Part shown: positions 43,388 through 52,628 of the stretch, piece after piece
Numbering within the stretch: position 1 is the first letter of the stretch
Layout: each line of letters opens with the position of its first letter
The notes under the pieces: model-generated
What the model was told of the DNA's origin: nothing
Seen by the model: the letters and a program-made list of their open reading frames with translations, nothing else
Databases searched by the model: none
Program-made: the position numbers and the translations under genes
Source: Chryseobacterium arachidis
GTDB taxonomy: Bacteria; Bacteroidota; Bacteroidia; Flavobacteriales; Weeksellaceae
Assembly: GCF_900129245.1 (NCBI RefSeq)
Contig: NZ_FQUT01000008.1
Coordinates: forward strand, 124,001-188,000
Direction of reading: 5' to 3'
DNA length: 64,000 bases

Positions 43388-43951
43388 ATGAAAAAACTCC
43401 TGGTTTCTTTATCAGTTTTACTCTCACTCGGTATACAGGCACAAATTGAACAATGCAATCTTCAGCAGTCCAAGTTTATTTCTGCTACGACAGTAGACAA
43501 AGAAGACTTAATCTGTATTGCAAAAAATTCACAAAAGCCTTATACCATTTTTTACACGCTTGCTTCCTGGTGTGCACCTTGTCTCATGCATTTACCCGAC
43601 ACTTTAGACCTAGAAAAGACGGGAATGGCAGATGTATTCGTCCTATTGGTAGAGGCTGAACAGGATCGCCGAATAAACAGTGCAATCAACTTTATAAAGA
43701 ACGCTGATGAAAAAGTAAAATATATAGTACTAAAAGATGAACTCTACGGAACAAAAGTAGGTAAACGAAATAAAAAATTTGTTGCGGAAATTACTCCATC
43801 CAATTTTGAAACCATTGATGATTATTCAAAAATTATCCTCATGGACAAAAGCGGAAAGACAATCTATGTAAGCAATTGGAAAGACTACAATAAGGATTGG
43901 AAAAATTCAAAGAAAATGTATGAAAACAAAATTATTCCTTTGCTAAAATAA
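43388..43951 (+). CDS. Secreted thioredoxin-like protein (TlpA-type)
   Basis: 187 residues. Signal peptide 1-19 (GIQAQ). A thioredoxin fold follows, with active site WCAPC at 61-65 (Cys62, Cys65) after FYTLAS. The partner strands are FVLLVEAEQD and KIILMDKSGKTIY. The lone cis-Pro expected before the third strand is in ITPSNFE. Probable periplasmic thiol-disulfide oxidoreductase. The Asp/Lys-rich middle region is longer than in minimal TlpA. The next gene is a broken phosphotransferase, so no functional operon is implied. Confidence 0.88.
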   Translation: MKKLLVSLSVLLSLGIQAQIEQCNLQQSKFISATTVDKEDLICIAKNSQKPYTIFYTLASWCAPCLMHLPDTLDLEKTGMADVFVLLVEAEQDRRINSAINFIKNADEKVKYIVLKDELYGTKVGKRNKKFVAEITPSNFETIDDYSKIILMDKSGKTIYVSNWKDYNKDWKNSKKMYENKIIPLLK

Positions 43952-44005
43952 TATACCATTCAGGTCAACATTCTCAAAAAGATTTTACAGTATCCCTCAG
44001 AACCC

Positions 44006-44998
44006 ATGACAGATATATTTCCGACGATAAACAGTACGATTTCCCCCGATGCACTTTGTAAATTTGTTCAGCAGCAATATGGACTCAGCGAGAGAACAGA
44101 ATGCAGCATCATCCGACTGGCCATGAACCATTTATACAGGATTCAAGACGGTGAAAAAAGCTACGTTTTCAGAGTATATACTCATAACCTGCGTACCGAA
44201 CTAGAGGTGGAAGAAGAAGTAAGGCTCTTAACCCATTTAAAAGAAAACGGCAGACCGGTCGCCTATCCCATTGCAGCCTTATCCAAAAGTTTTATTCAAA
44301 AAATTCAGGCACCTGAAGGAGAGAGATTTGGCGTTTTATTCTCATTTGCAAAAGGTAAAAAAGCAGCAAAATTTTCACCGGAAACAAGCTTTCTGATCGG
44401 TTAGGCATTAGCCAAAGTCCATCAATCGGCGGAAAACTTTGAACTGAAAAGAATCTCCTACAACACTCAGAACCTGCTGATAAATCCGGTTTTGAGAACA
44501 AAAGAATTTTACCGTAATGCCATTGATGAAATTGAATTTTTAGAAAAACTGTCTTCCTACTTAATTTCAAAAATAGAAAATATTGATCCTCAAACAACGA
44601 GATTCGGAAGTGTGCATCTCGATGCCTGGTTTGATAATTTACACATTGATGATAAAGAAGGAATCACCTTTTTTGATTTTGATTTTTGTGGAAACGGCTA
44701 CCTGTGTTTAGATATTTCTTACTTCCTGTTTCAGTTGCTAGCAACACACCTGAATGAAGAAGAATACCAAATAAAAGCAGAAAGCTTTATGAAAGGCTAC
44801 GAAAGCGTAACAGAACTCAGCAGTGAAGAAAAAGAGTATATTTCTTTTATCGGTTTAGCAATTATCATCTATTATATAGCGGTTCAGTGCGACAGGTTTG
44901 ATTACTGGACCAATATATTCTTAAATGAAGACCACCTAAAAAGAATGGTTGGAAACCTGAAACGTTGGATGACTTACCATAATATCCAGATTGAATAA
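44006..44998 (+). pseudogene. Aminoglycoside-phosphotransferase-family kinase interrupted by an in-frame amber codon
   Basis: Codons 1-132 encode the N-terminal kinase lobe (YVFRVYTHN, LEVEEEVRLLTHLKENG). A TAG at 44402-44404 then stops translation, but the same frame resumes immediately with ALAKVHQSAENF and continues for 197 residues to 44998, including the catalytic HLDAWFDNLH and the metal-binding FFDFDFCGNG. The whole would be 330 residues, the normal size for a COG2334-like kinase. Family members often have Gln at the stop position, so one C-to-T change (CAG to TAG) would explain it. It could also be a sequencing error. Substrate unknown. Confidence 0.85.
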
Positions 44999-45113
44999 CA
45001 AAAGCAATGTGCAGGGCACTTGAAGTGACGAAAATATATCAGAGATTTTCAAAACAGAGATTCAAAAAATAATCACCCAAACAAAAACCTATCATTGTAA
45101 AGATTTATATTTC

Positions 45114-45121
45114 TACATTTG
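45114..45121 (+). promoter_or_regulatory. -7 box of the EF-Tu-domain gene
   Basis: TACATTTG, exact TAnnTTTG, with TTG at 45095-45097 sixteen bases upstream as a possible -33 element. It overlaps an alternative TTG start, favouring the ATG at 45137. Confidence 0.6.
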
Positions 45122-45136
45122 CCCGGACTAAACGTT

Positions 45137-45448
45137 ATGAAAAAATCTATACATTTTAAAGCACTCATCAGTTATCGTACTCCTGAAAAAGGAGGATTGG
45201 TAAGCCCTGTATCCAACGGATTCCGTGCTTCATTTCAATTTCCTTTTGAGCTTACAACATACATCGGCATCCACACAGTGGAAGAAGAGGCACTTATTTT
45301 TCCCGGTGATTCCGTAAGTGTTGACATTACCTTAGTACATGCTGAATCATTTTTAGGAAAGTTATATAAAGGAATGGATTTCGAGCTTTCAGATCAGTCA
45401 GGAACGATAGGGAGCGGCATTATTACGGATGTTTATATAGAAAGGTAA
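45137..45448 (+). CDS. Stand-alone EF-Tu domain 3-like protein
   Basis: 103 residues from the ATG at 45137. An upstream TTG at 45119 overlaps the -7 box and is rejected. The sequence FKALISYRTPEKGG, ALIFPGDSVSVDITLVHAESFLGKLYKGMDFELSDQSGTIGSGII follows the order of EF-Tu domain 3 (FRT, MPGDN, TLIHPI, FAIREGGRTVGAGVV). There is no GTPase domain, so it is not an elongation factor. Related small proteins occur in Bacteroidota; their function is not known to me. Confidence 0.8.
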   Translation: MKKSIHFKALISYRTPEKGGLVSPVSNGFRASFQFPFELTTYIGIHTVEEEALIFPGDSVSVDITLVHAESFLGKLYKGMDFELSDQSGTIGSGIITDVYIER

Positions 45449-45584
45449 GTAATGTAGGAGCTTTTTACAGTTTCTTAGTTAATTTTAGCATCATCCACCC
45501 TATCCTTTCTGAAAAACGGATATTATTTAATACGGAAATCCTTGCCCTAGAGTTCAATCGAAGAAAAATAAGGCATCTCACTAC

Positions 45585-46046
45585 TCATATTATCCCTTTA
45601 GGCAATGCAATAATCTCAAGGAGTCTCAATGCATCTTCAATAATGTACGGCTTTGTACTTTCTTTTGGTTTCCAGTCTTTATGAAGAAAATATCGAATTA
45701 GTTCAGCTATAACAGCCGGCCGATTCAAATTGATGTAAACAGTTTGTTCCTCATCAGCCGGGCATTGTTCATTATAGGGTAAAGGAGGTTCATGCTTATA
45801 TAGCCAAACTACTCCATCATCGGGATAGCCTACACGCCATCTTTCTTTTTCTATATCTGATTTAAGCGTTAAATTATCCTCTTCCTGAAACGAAAGTTGA
45901 AGCGGAGATTTTTTATATCCTTCAAGATAGATCACAACCTTTTCAACGCATTTTGAGTATTTATAGTTTGTTAAATGAAGATGCGATCTTTTCCACAAGT
46001 ACGTCTCATTGTCTATTTTAATTTTCCGTAATATATTTTTTGCCAT
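45585..46046 (-). CDS. Hypothetical protein
   Basis: 153 residues, no signal peptide or membrane segment. I do not recognise it. The composition is rich in Tyr, Trp, Lys and Pro, with a beta-rich N-terminal half (IDNETYLWKRSHLHLTNYKYS, KVVIYLEGY) and a helical C-terminus (RPAVIAELIRYFLHKDW, IIEDALRLLEII). Such lone cytoplasmic proteins in variable regions are sometimes immunity proteins, but nothing here proves that. Confidence 0.65.
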   Translation of the reverse strand: MAKNILRKIKIDNETYLWKRSHLHLTNYKYSKCVEKVVIYLEGYKKSPLQLSFQEEDNLTLKSDIEKERWRVGYPDDGVVWLYKHEPPLPYNEQCPADEEQTVYINLNRPAVIAELIRYFLHKDWKPKESTKPYIIEDALRLLEIIALPKGII

Positions 46047-46186
46047 TTTTTATTAACCTTATTTTAAATAGCTGTAAATCAAAAATGTAAAAACTACATC
46101 AATTTAATTTATATAAGTTTTGTAAAGTTACTTATGCCACAGATCTAAGATTATTTTGATCATTTTTGAGATTCAGTATTGTATAT

Positions 46187-46242
46187 CTAACGTCTCGCGG
46201 TTTCGCTCCTCTATTGCGAAGCCCTTGTGATATTCAGTTAGG
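46187..46242. repeat. attC-like or REP-like palindromic element
   Basis: It opens with ATCTAAC (matching the RYYYAAC core of integron attC sites) and ends with GTTAGG, with an inner stem GGTTTCGC / GCGAAGCC. The last core base does not match attC (GTTAGGA). A related right half is present at 39832-39857. No integrase gene is visible, so it may be an orphan or an unrelated repeat. Confidence 0.4.
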
Positions 46243-46342
46243 AAAATTAAGGATATTTTTCGGTTTTAATCAATTCAGTAAATTCTGATAACTCCAGCTT
46301 CAATTCATCCAAATTGTTCGGATTAAATAAACTTTTTGGCTT

Positions 46343-46350
46343 TATTTTTG
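46343..46350 (+). promoter_or_regulatory. -7 box of the HIUase-like gene
   Basis: TATTTTTG, exact TAnnTTTG, 36 bases upstream of the ATG. Confidence 0.5.
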
Positions 46351-46386
46351 TTAACCGCTGGATATATAATATAAAATTTTCTCTTC

Positions 46387-46794
46387 ATGAAAAAGCTTAT
46401 CCTTACACTCCTTATCTCCTTTTTATCCACTGGTATTTTTGCGCAAACCGTAAAATATCAGTTATCCAGTCACATTCTGGATATATCTAAAGGTACACCG
46501 GTCTCCGAAGTAGAAATTAAATTAGAAAAATACAACGAGCAAACGAAATTGTGGACTTTTATTGAAAAGAAAAGCACCGATATCAATGGGAGAATTGCAG
46601 ATTTTTTACCTACCGAAAAATCAAATAATGGTATTTACAAATTAACTTATTATACCGAGCCATATTTTAAGAAAAACAAGGTGGAGAGTTTTTATCCTTT
46701 TATTGAAGTTGTATTTCAGATCAAGGATAACAACCATTATCATGTCCCGATTACTTTATCTGCATACGGCTATTCAACATACAGGGGAAATTAA
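46387..46794 (+). CDS. Secreted hydroxyisourate hydrolase/transthyretin-like protein
   Basis: 135 residues. Signal peptide 1-20 (IFAQ). The mature protein has the transthyretin-like fold of 5-hydroxyisourate hydrolase: His29 in SSHILDISKGTP, Arg69 in INGRI, His117/His119 in NNHYHVPITLS, and the C-terminal signature, here YRGN (132-135) instead of the YRGS of active enzymes. Export to the periplasm is known for some family members. The changed last residue makes full activity uncertain. No other purine-degradation genes lie nearby. Confidence 0.85.
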   Translation: MKKLILTLLISFLSTGIFAQTVKYQLSSHILDISKGTPVSEVEIKLEKYNEQTKLWTFIEKKSTDINGRIADFLPTEKSNNGIYKLTYYTEPYFKKNKVESFYPFIEVVFQIKDNNHYHVPITLSAYGYSTYRGN

Positions 46795-46925
46795 TCCTGG
46801 AATTTCCTTTAATTATTATACGATAAGAAAAAAATTATTCTAATAATTTTAAGCATCCTATCTTATGAAATTGTAGTCGAAAAAATCTGCTGATGCGCTT
46901 CGTTATTTTTTAACACGTAAACCAC

Positions 46926-46962
46926 AAAAAATAGACTGTCTTTTTGAAACAGTCTATTTTTT
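46926..46962. terminator. Bidirectional terminator between convergent genes
   Basis: AAAAATAGACTGT (46926-46939) and ACAGTCTATTTTT (46949-46962) form a 14-bp stem with T-runs on both strands. Confidence 0.85.
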
Positions 46963-46985
46963 TTAATTTCTGATATGCAGTCCGG

Positions 46986-48233
46986 CTATTCATATTTAGA
47001 AAAATCAACAGCAAAAATACATCTGTTGACCTGACTTCCGTTCTGAGCTCCAGCATTGGGTTCAAACTCTGTTAAACTCCATAAATAGTTATATTGAGAT
47101 TCGTAATAAAGAGATTCTGCCCCATATGGCCAGCGGTAACGTACTGTGTCATCAGCTCCATCGGTATAACGGGCTAATCTAGCATTTGAGCCATAAGAAT
47201 TACTTGGAGATCCTGTACACGAAAGCCATGTCCTGTTCCCTTTCCTGAATACTCCTTGTATTCCATGCGCATGATTATCTGTGAAAAGACTGTTCTTTGG
47301 AGTTATTGATACAATTCCTGTATTCTGAAGGGTTCCGTTTGCATCTACAGGAAAACCAAACACTTTAGGAACAATAGAAGCATCGGCACTTCCTGCATAA
47401 TATTGTCCTGTCCAGAACTGAGTTCCTTCATCATTCACCTGAATCGTGGAGAAAGGATTGGCATTATTGATCTTCTGATACCCTATTTGGGGCAATATAT
47501 ACCGATAATTGAAAGCATATAAGTTACCGTTGGCATCTTTACCACATTTATCATTGGTTGTATCACCAGTACTCACTTCAATAATTTTATTCAAATCGAA
47601 TACTCTAACCCCTAAATTGGTACTGCTGAGATATATTTTACCTTTAAAATAGGCAATCCCACCGGCATGCACATTCAACGGAGCATAAGAACCGTATTGT
47701 GAATAGGCAGTTGTACCTGCAGGAATATCAGGCTGTACCAACAGAATATGACGGTAGGTAAGATAAGTGCTTGAACTTGGGCTAATGTCAATAAGAGTAA
47801 TGCGGGAACCTTTAAACTCAGCATCGTCTTTTGCATACCAGCTTACCAACAGATAGCGAACGCCGTCTTTGGTAAATCCTGCAATCCCCTGAGGTCTCCA
47901 GATCGATGTAGTTTCATCATCGGTATTCCAGCGGATTCCTCGTACTCTGTTTTCTTCAGGGATATTGAATCCGTATACTTCGGTGTAAGCATTTCCGCCA
48001 ATAGCCTGACGGTTTTTATCAACCTGAGATGGGTTTAAAAAGCTGAAGCCGGTGTTGATATAAGTGCTTGTATCTACATAAGCATTAACACTTACGTCCG
48101 CAGCCGCTTTACTGACGTTGGTTTTTGATGAAGTTACTTCTTCCGTTGAAATCGGGCCAATCGCATCATTCTGGCACCCAATGCCTGTTACTGAAAGCAA
48201 AAGCATCCACCCAAGGAGTTTTCTTTGAATCAT
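46986..48233 (-). CDS. Lipoprotein of unknown function, beta-propeller-like
   Basis: 415 residues. The signal ends in GIGC with lipobox Cys20. The mature sequence has repeated beta motifs typical of a propeller (RPQGIAGFTKDGVRYLLVSWY, HAGGIAYFKGKIYLSSTNLGVRVFDL, HAHGIQGVFRKGNRTWLSCTG, YNYLWSLTEF), each with a strand-loop-strand of about 50-80 residues. No catalytic family is recognised. It may be a secreted enzyme or binding protein. It stands alone, divergent from the large metallophosphatase-like gene. Confidence 0.7.
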   Translation of the reverse strand: MIQRKLLGWMLLLSVTGIGCQNDAIGPISTEEVTSSKTNVSKAAADVSVNAYVDTSTYINTGFSFLNPSQVDKNRQAIGGNAYTEVYGFNIPEENRVRGIRWNTDDETTSIWRPQGIAGFTKDGVRYLLVSWYAKDDAEFKGSRITLIDISPSSSTYLTYRHILLVQPDIPAGTTAYSQYGSYAPLNVHAGGIAYFKGKIYLSSTNLGVRVFDLNKIIEVSTGDTTNDKCGKDANGNLYAFNYRYILPQIGYQKINNANPFSTIQVNDEGTQFWTGQYYAGSADASIVPKVFGFPVDANGTLQNTGIVSITPKNSLFTDNHAHGIQGVFRKGNRTWLSCTGSPSNSYGSNARLARYTDGADDTVRYRWPYGAESLYYESQYNYLWSLTEFEPNAGAQNGSQVNRCIFAVDFSKYE

Positions 48234-48487
48234 AATTAATGTTGTGTTTAATAGTTTATAAATTGCATGCGAAACTATCAGATTCTCTTTTGATGTAGAT
48301 CACATCAGCATTAATTATGTATTAACTTTATGATTCCTCAAACACCGCTTTGATCTTTTTAAAGCATAATTTATATTAAAAGTTCAATTCAGAACACAAT
48401 ATACCCAATTTATTGACTTTTTAGTTATTGTTTTAATGATTTAAATATTTTAATTTTATATAAGTCAATGACTCAAAACCAATTACC

Positions 48488-51400
48488 ATGAGAACAATTA
48501 TATTCCTGCTTTCTTTTGTTGTCTTTCCAGTTCAGGCACAGGAGAGAAAAAAAGTTTCCCATACTATTTATGCAACCGGTAACATCGGATACGGAACGGG
48601 TAATAATGAAGTGCTTCGCGAATTGGGAAAACTCTCCCAGTCCTCTGAAAATACAACAGTTCTTTTTCTTGGCAATAATGTTTCGTCTTCCGGATTTGAC
48701 AAAACGGATGAAGCTTCTGTTCAACAGCTCGGCAACAATCTGTCTCTCCTTAAAAATTTCAAAGGCAATCTATTTTTTATTCCCGGTTCCACAGACTGGA
48801 AAAAAGGAACCAATGGTTTGAAACAGCAACAGGATTATATTAATACAAGCCTTGGAAATGCTAAAGCTTTTATGCCTAAAGACGGATGTCCCATTAAAAA
48901 AATAGTTATCGACAATACCATCGACCTCCTGATGATTGATTCTGAATGGGCACTCATGGATTGGAATAAATTCCCCAACCTTAACGACGACTGCGATATC
49001 AAGAGTAAAACTGCTTTTTATACTGAAATTGAAAACCAGATTGTAAAGAGCCAAAACAAAAAGGTATTGGTAGCCCTTAATCATCCGCCGGTTTCTTACG
49101 GAAAATATAATAACTTTTTATCATTTGGTCTCGATCCCCAGGAAATCAACAATAAGCATTACAGGGAATTCAGCGATATGCTTCTCACAATAGCCCAACG
49201 CTTTAAAAATGTAATGTTTGTAGCCGGGCATGAGACTAATCTTCAATATATTACTGAAAGAAATATCCCTGTAATTGTAAGTGGCAGCGCTGCGGTGGGA
49301 GAAAAAAGTAAAAATGGGCCAGGATCTGAATTTAGCTCCGATGAGAAAGGATTTGCTAAAATTACGTCTTACACAGACGGCTCTATAAAATTAGAGTTTT
49401 ACAGTACATCAAATAAATTTGCTTCACCTGTTTTTGAGACCGGATTGGTAACCGAATATGCTCCTATAAAAACTGAAGAGTACAACGAAAAAGCAACTTC
49501 TGAATATGTTTACCAATCAATTTATAAACCCGAAGAACTGAAGCATTCAAAATTGTATACCTCTCTTTGGGGAGAACACTATCGCAAAGATTATATTACC
49601 CCTGTAAAAGTGAAAACAGCATTGCTCGATACCCTGTATGGAGGCCTTGAAGTGGTAAGAAAAGGCGGCGGACATCAAACAAATTCTTTAAGATTGAAAG
49701 ACCGTTCAGGAAAAGAATATGCTTTAAGGAATGTCAAGAAAAGCTCCCTTAGGTTTATCCAATACTTTCTTTTTAAAACACAATATTTAGATCCCAGCTT
49801 AGACGACACCTATTTTGTACAGCTGTTGCAGGATTACTGGACAACGGCCAATCCTTATGCCCCTTTAACCATCGCTGACCTTTCGGATGCTATTGGGGTT
49901 TACCACGCAAACCCTGAACTGTATTTTATCCCTAAGCAAAAAGCGTTAGATGTGTACAATGACGATTATGGTGATAAGATCTACTATATTGAAGAACAGA
50001 TTTCTGATGGCTTGGGTAACGTAGCAAGTTTCGGATACCATGATACCATTATCGGAAGCCCGGATCTCATAGAAAAACTGGAAAGAAAGGATAAAGTTTC
50101 CGTGAATGAGTCTTTATACATTCGGACACGTCTTTTTGATAATGTTATCGGTGATTTTGACAGACATTCTGACCAATGGAGATGGGCAGAAGATAAGCTG
50201 GAAGACGGTACGTTCAAGTACAGTCCCATACCCCGTGACAGAGACCAGGCTTATTCGGATTTTGACGGCCCCATATTGGGCCTTTTAAGAGCACTTGTCC
50301 CTTCTATGCGTTTTATGCAACGATACAACGGAGATTACAGACATATCCGCTGGTTCAATGATGCCGGTGACGATCTGGACAGACTGGTATTGCGCCATGA
50401 TACCGAAGAAGACTGGATACGTGAAGCCCAATATATTAAAGAACATCTTTCCGAAAGCATTGTAGAAAAAGCATTCAGCAAAATACCGGCTGAAGTGGAT
50501 GATAAAAAAAGGGCAGAAATAAAAGAAGCTTTACTTAAACGGATAGCGGGTATAGAAGAGCATTCACGTAATTTATACCGTTATCTGAAATCATTTGTAA
50601 CAATTACCGGAACAGAAAAAGACGATTGGTTTGTCATTACCAGGCTTCCGGACGGCAAAACAAACGTTAAAGGATACAGAATAAAAGACGGAGTAAAATC
50701 AGTTGTATTCTGGGATGCCGAATACAACGGCAACATCACAAAAGAAATATGGATCTATGGTTTGGATGATAAAGATGTGTTTGAAGTTACAGGTGATGGC
50801 AATCATTTGATCCCTATTAAAATAATCGGTGGAAAAAACAATGACACCTACCGCTTCAGCAATGCCAGAAAAGTATATGTTTATGACCAGAGATCGAAGC
50901 CCAATACCTTTGAAACAAGAGCCACTAAAACTTTAACAGACAATTATAATATAAACAATTATGATTTTATGAAAGGGCGTAAAGATCTGTATGCAACAAT
51001 ACCTTCAGTAAGCTACAATCCGGACGACGGTGTGGCGTTGGGAGCAATATTCAGCTATACCAAAAATAGCCTTGTACGAAATCCTTTTACGGCACAGCAT
51101 ACACTTTCTGCCCATTATTATACTGCCACAGGAGGGGTAAATCTACAGTACGCCGGCGAGTTTGCCCATGTTATCCGAAACCTTAATCTTGGGCTGAATG
51201 CGGGATATACAACTCCCAATTATACCAATAATTTTTTCGGATTCGGAAATAATACAGTTAACAACAACGATGATATGGAATACAACCGTGTACGCATGAG
51301 CCGCCGCTGGATCTCCCCTTCATTAATACACAAGGGCTACTATGGCAGCAGGATACAGGCCGCACTTCAATATGAAAATATTGATCTGGAAGATACACCG

Positions 51401-52015
51401 GGAAGATATATCAATGTGGCAGGCATAGATCCTGATCTATTTCACGGACAGGATTTTTACGGGATTAAAGCCGTATACTCTTATTCGAATTTTGATGCTT
51501 CATCTTCTCCTAAAAAAGGAATAGGATTTGGAATAGCCGCCGGTTATACTGCGAATTTTGCTAAAGATAAAGGATTCGCTTATGTTATTCCGGAATTTCG
51601 CTTAACAACAAAAATAGACAGAAAAGGGACCCTGATTGCAGCAACTAAAATAAAGGCAAACTACATTTTTAATAATGACTTTGAGTTTTACCAAGCCGCA
51701 ACTTTAGGAGGCAATGAAGGTTTGAGAGGATTCAGAACCGAACGTTTCAGCGGAAAATCTTCCTATTATCAAAGTACAGATCTGAGATTATCGTTGGGAA
51801 GAATTAAAAATGGTATTTTACCCTTATCATTCGGAGTTTACGGAGGGTTTGATTATGGCAGAGTCTGGATTGACAATGAATCATCAAATAAATGGCATAC
51901 TTCGCAGGGAGGTGGATTATTTTTAAATATTGCAGGACTCACTACAGCAAATGTTGCTTACTTTAATTCCATCGACGGCGGCAGGTTAGCTATCAGACTG
52001 GATCTTGCTTTTTAA
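48488..52015 (+). CDS. Degenerate metallophosphoesterase domain fused to a BamA-like outer-membrane barrel
   Basis: 1175 residues. Signal peptide 1-18 (PVQAQ). Residues 25-330 follow the calcineurin-like phosphoesterase pattern, but the metal ligands are changed: GNIG at 31-34 where GDxG is expected, LGNN at 61-64 for LGDN, PGSTDW at 99-104 for GNHDW and GHETNLQ at 247-253 for GHEHNLQ; NHPP at 198-201 is kept. A middle region (350-810) of mixed fold follows, then a BamA/TamA-type barrel (about 830-1175: TLGGNEGLRGFRTERFSG, ending in LDLAF). The domain architecture is known in Bacteroidota. The enzyme half is probably inactive; it could bind a ligand instead. Confidence 0.88.
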   Translation: MRTIIFLLSFVVFPVQAQERKKVSHTIYATGNIGYGTGNNEVLRELGKLSQSSENTTVLFLGNNVSSSGFDKTDEASVQQLGNNLSLLKNFKGNLFFIPGSTDWKKGTNGLKQQQDYINTSLGNAKAFMPKDGCPIKKIVIDNTIDLLMIDSEWALMDWNKFPNLNDDCDIKSKTAFYTEIENQIVKSQNKKVLVALNHPPVSYGKYNNFLSFGLDPQEINNKHYREFSDMLLTIAQRFKNVMFVAGHETNLQYITERNIPVIVSGSAAVGEKSKNGPGSEFSSDEKGFAKITSYTDGSIKLEFYSTSNKFASPVFETGLVTEYAPIKTEEYNEKATSEYVYQSIYKPEELKHSKLYTSLWGEHYRKDYITPVKVKTALLDTLYGGLEVVRKGGGHQTNSLRLKDRSGKEYALRNVKKSSLRFIQYFLFKTQYLDPSLDDTYFVQLLQDYWTTANPYAPLTIADLSDAIGVYHANPELYFIPKQKALDVYNDDYGDKIYYIEEQISDGLGNVASFGYHDTIIGSPDLIEKLERKDKVSVNESLYIRTRLFDNVIGDFDRHSDQWRWAEDKLEDGTFKYSPIPRDRDQAYSDFDGPILGLLRALVPSMRFMQRYNGDYRHIRWFNDAGDDLDRLVLRHDTEEDWIREAQYIKEHLSESIVEKAFSKIPAEVDDKKRAEIKEALLKRIAGIEEHSRNLYRYLKSFVTITGTEKDDWFVITRLPDGKTNVKGYRIKDGVKSVVFWDAEYNGNITKEIWIYGLDDKDVFEVTGDGNHLIPIKIIGGKNNDTYRFSNARKVYVYDQRSKPNTFETRATKTLTDNYNINNYDFMKGRKDLYATIPSVSYNPDDGVALGAIFSYTKNSLVRNPFTAQHTLSAHYYTATGGVNLQYAGEFAHVIRNLNLGLNAGYTTPNYTNNFFGFGNNTVNNNDDMEYNRVRMSRRWISPSLIHKGYYGSRIQAALQYENIDLEDTPGRYINVAGIDPDLFHGQDFYGIKAVYSYSNFDASSSPKKGIGFGIAAGYTANFAKDKGFAYVIPEFRLTTKIDRKGTLIAATKIKANYIFNNDFEFYQAATLGGNEGLRGFRTERFSGKSSYYQSTDLRLSLGRIKNGILPLSFGVYGGFDYGRVWIDNESSNKWHTSQGGGLFLNIAGLTTANVAYFNSIDGGRLAIRLDLAF

Positions 52016-52202
52016 TAATCATGGCTTTACATACTGAATAAATAAATATTTTCATGACAGAACCCTGTATTTTTTATCATTTGAGTAATGACGAGTTAGA
52101 ATTATAAGCTTAACGCTGTGATCTGATGGATTCCAATAAATTAAATATACACTCAGAATATTTTACTCTCCCGGCTCAAAAAATTAAGTATTGATATTAT
52201 TA

Positions 52203-52560
52203 TGGAAAACGATATTATTTTTAAGAAGTCCATAAACTTTCCATATAAAATTCCTTTTTTTCACTATGGATTACTTCTGCCCCGTCCGCTCTGATCAATA
52301 TATTCTATGATTGTGATTTACATGAATTAAGTAAGGCTTTGGGACTTCAAGTATGATCATCCGGAACAGCTTTTCACAGAAAAATTGGTTCGGATTCTCT
52401 TTTCAGGTTTTTCAGCCATGCTACCGAATCTTTGGCTGATGACATTGTCAAAAATTGGCTGAAATTGGCAGATAAGAATACGTTTGATCTCATTGAAAAA
52501 AATGAATGTAACAGCATAACCTTGATATCTGATGGATTAAATCCTAAAAGTTTTTCCTAA
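52203..52560 (+). pseudogene. Non-coding gap with possible gene remnant of unknown origin
   Basis: In the 613-base gap before the AraC gene a 69-codon open stretch (52354-52560, after a TGA) encodes ATESLADDIVKNWLKLADKN and neighbouring residues with plausible protein composition. The 36 or so codons before the TGA (from about 52246), and a short ATG-led frame at 52203, add further pieces. Several stops and at least one frame change separate them. I recognise no family. Confidence 0.3.
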
Positions 52561-52598
52561 CAAAATAGAAAAAGTATGACACTATATTTACAGAGTTT

Positions 52599-52606
52599 TA
52601 TCTTTG
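52599..52606 (+). promoter_or_regulatory. -7 box of the AraC gene at 52629
   Basis: TATCTTTG, exact TAnnTTTG, 22 bases upstream of the ATG. Confidence 0.6.
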
Positions 52607-52628
52607 ATCTACGATTTAGAATCATCAT

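Noticed and set aside
45001..45065. Possible fourth copy of the 184-bp repeat (AAGTGACGAAAATATATC)
   Set aside because: Only the AGTGACGAAAA core and a TTTTCAAA match; no end repeats, so chance similarity is likely.
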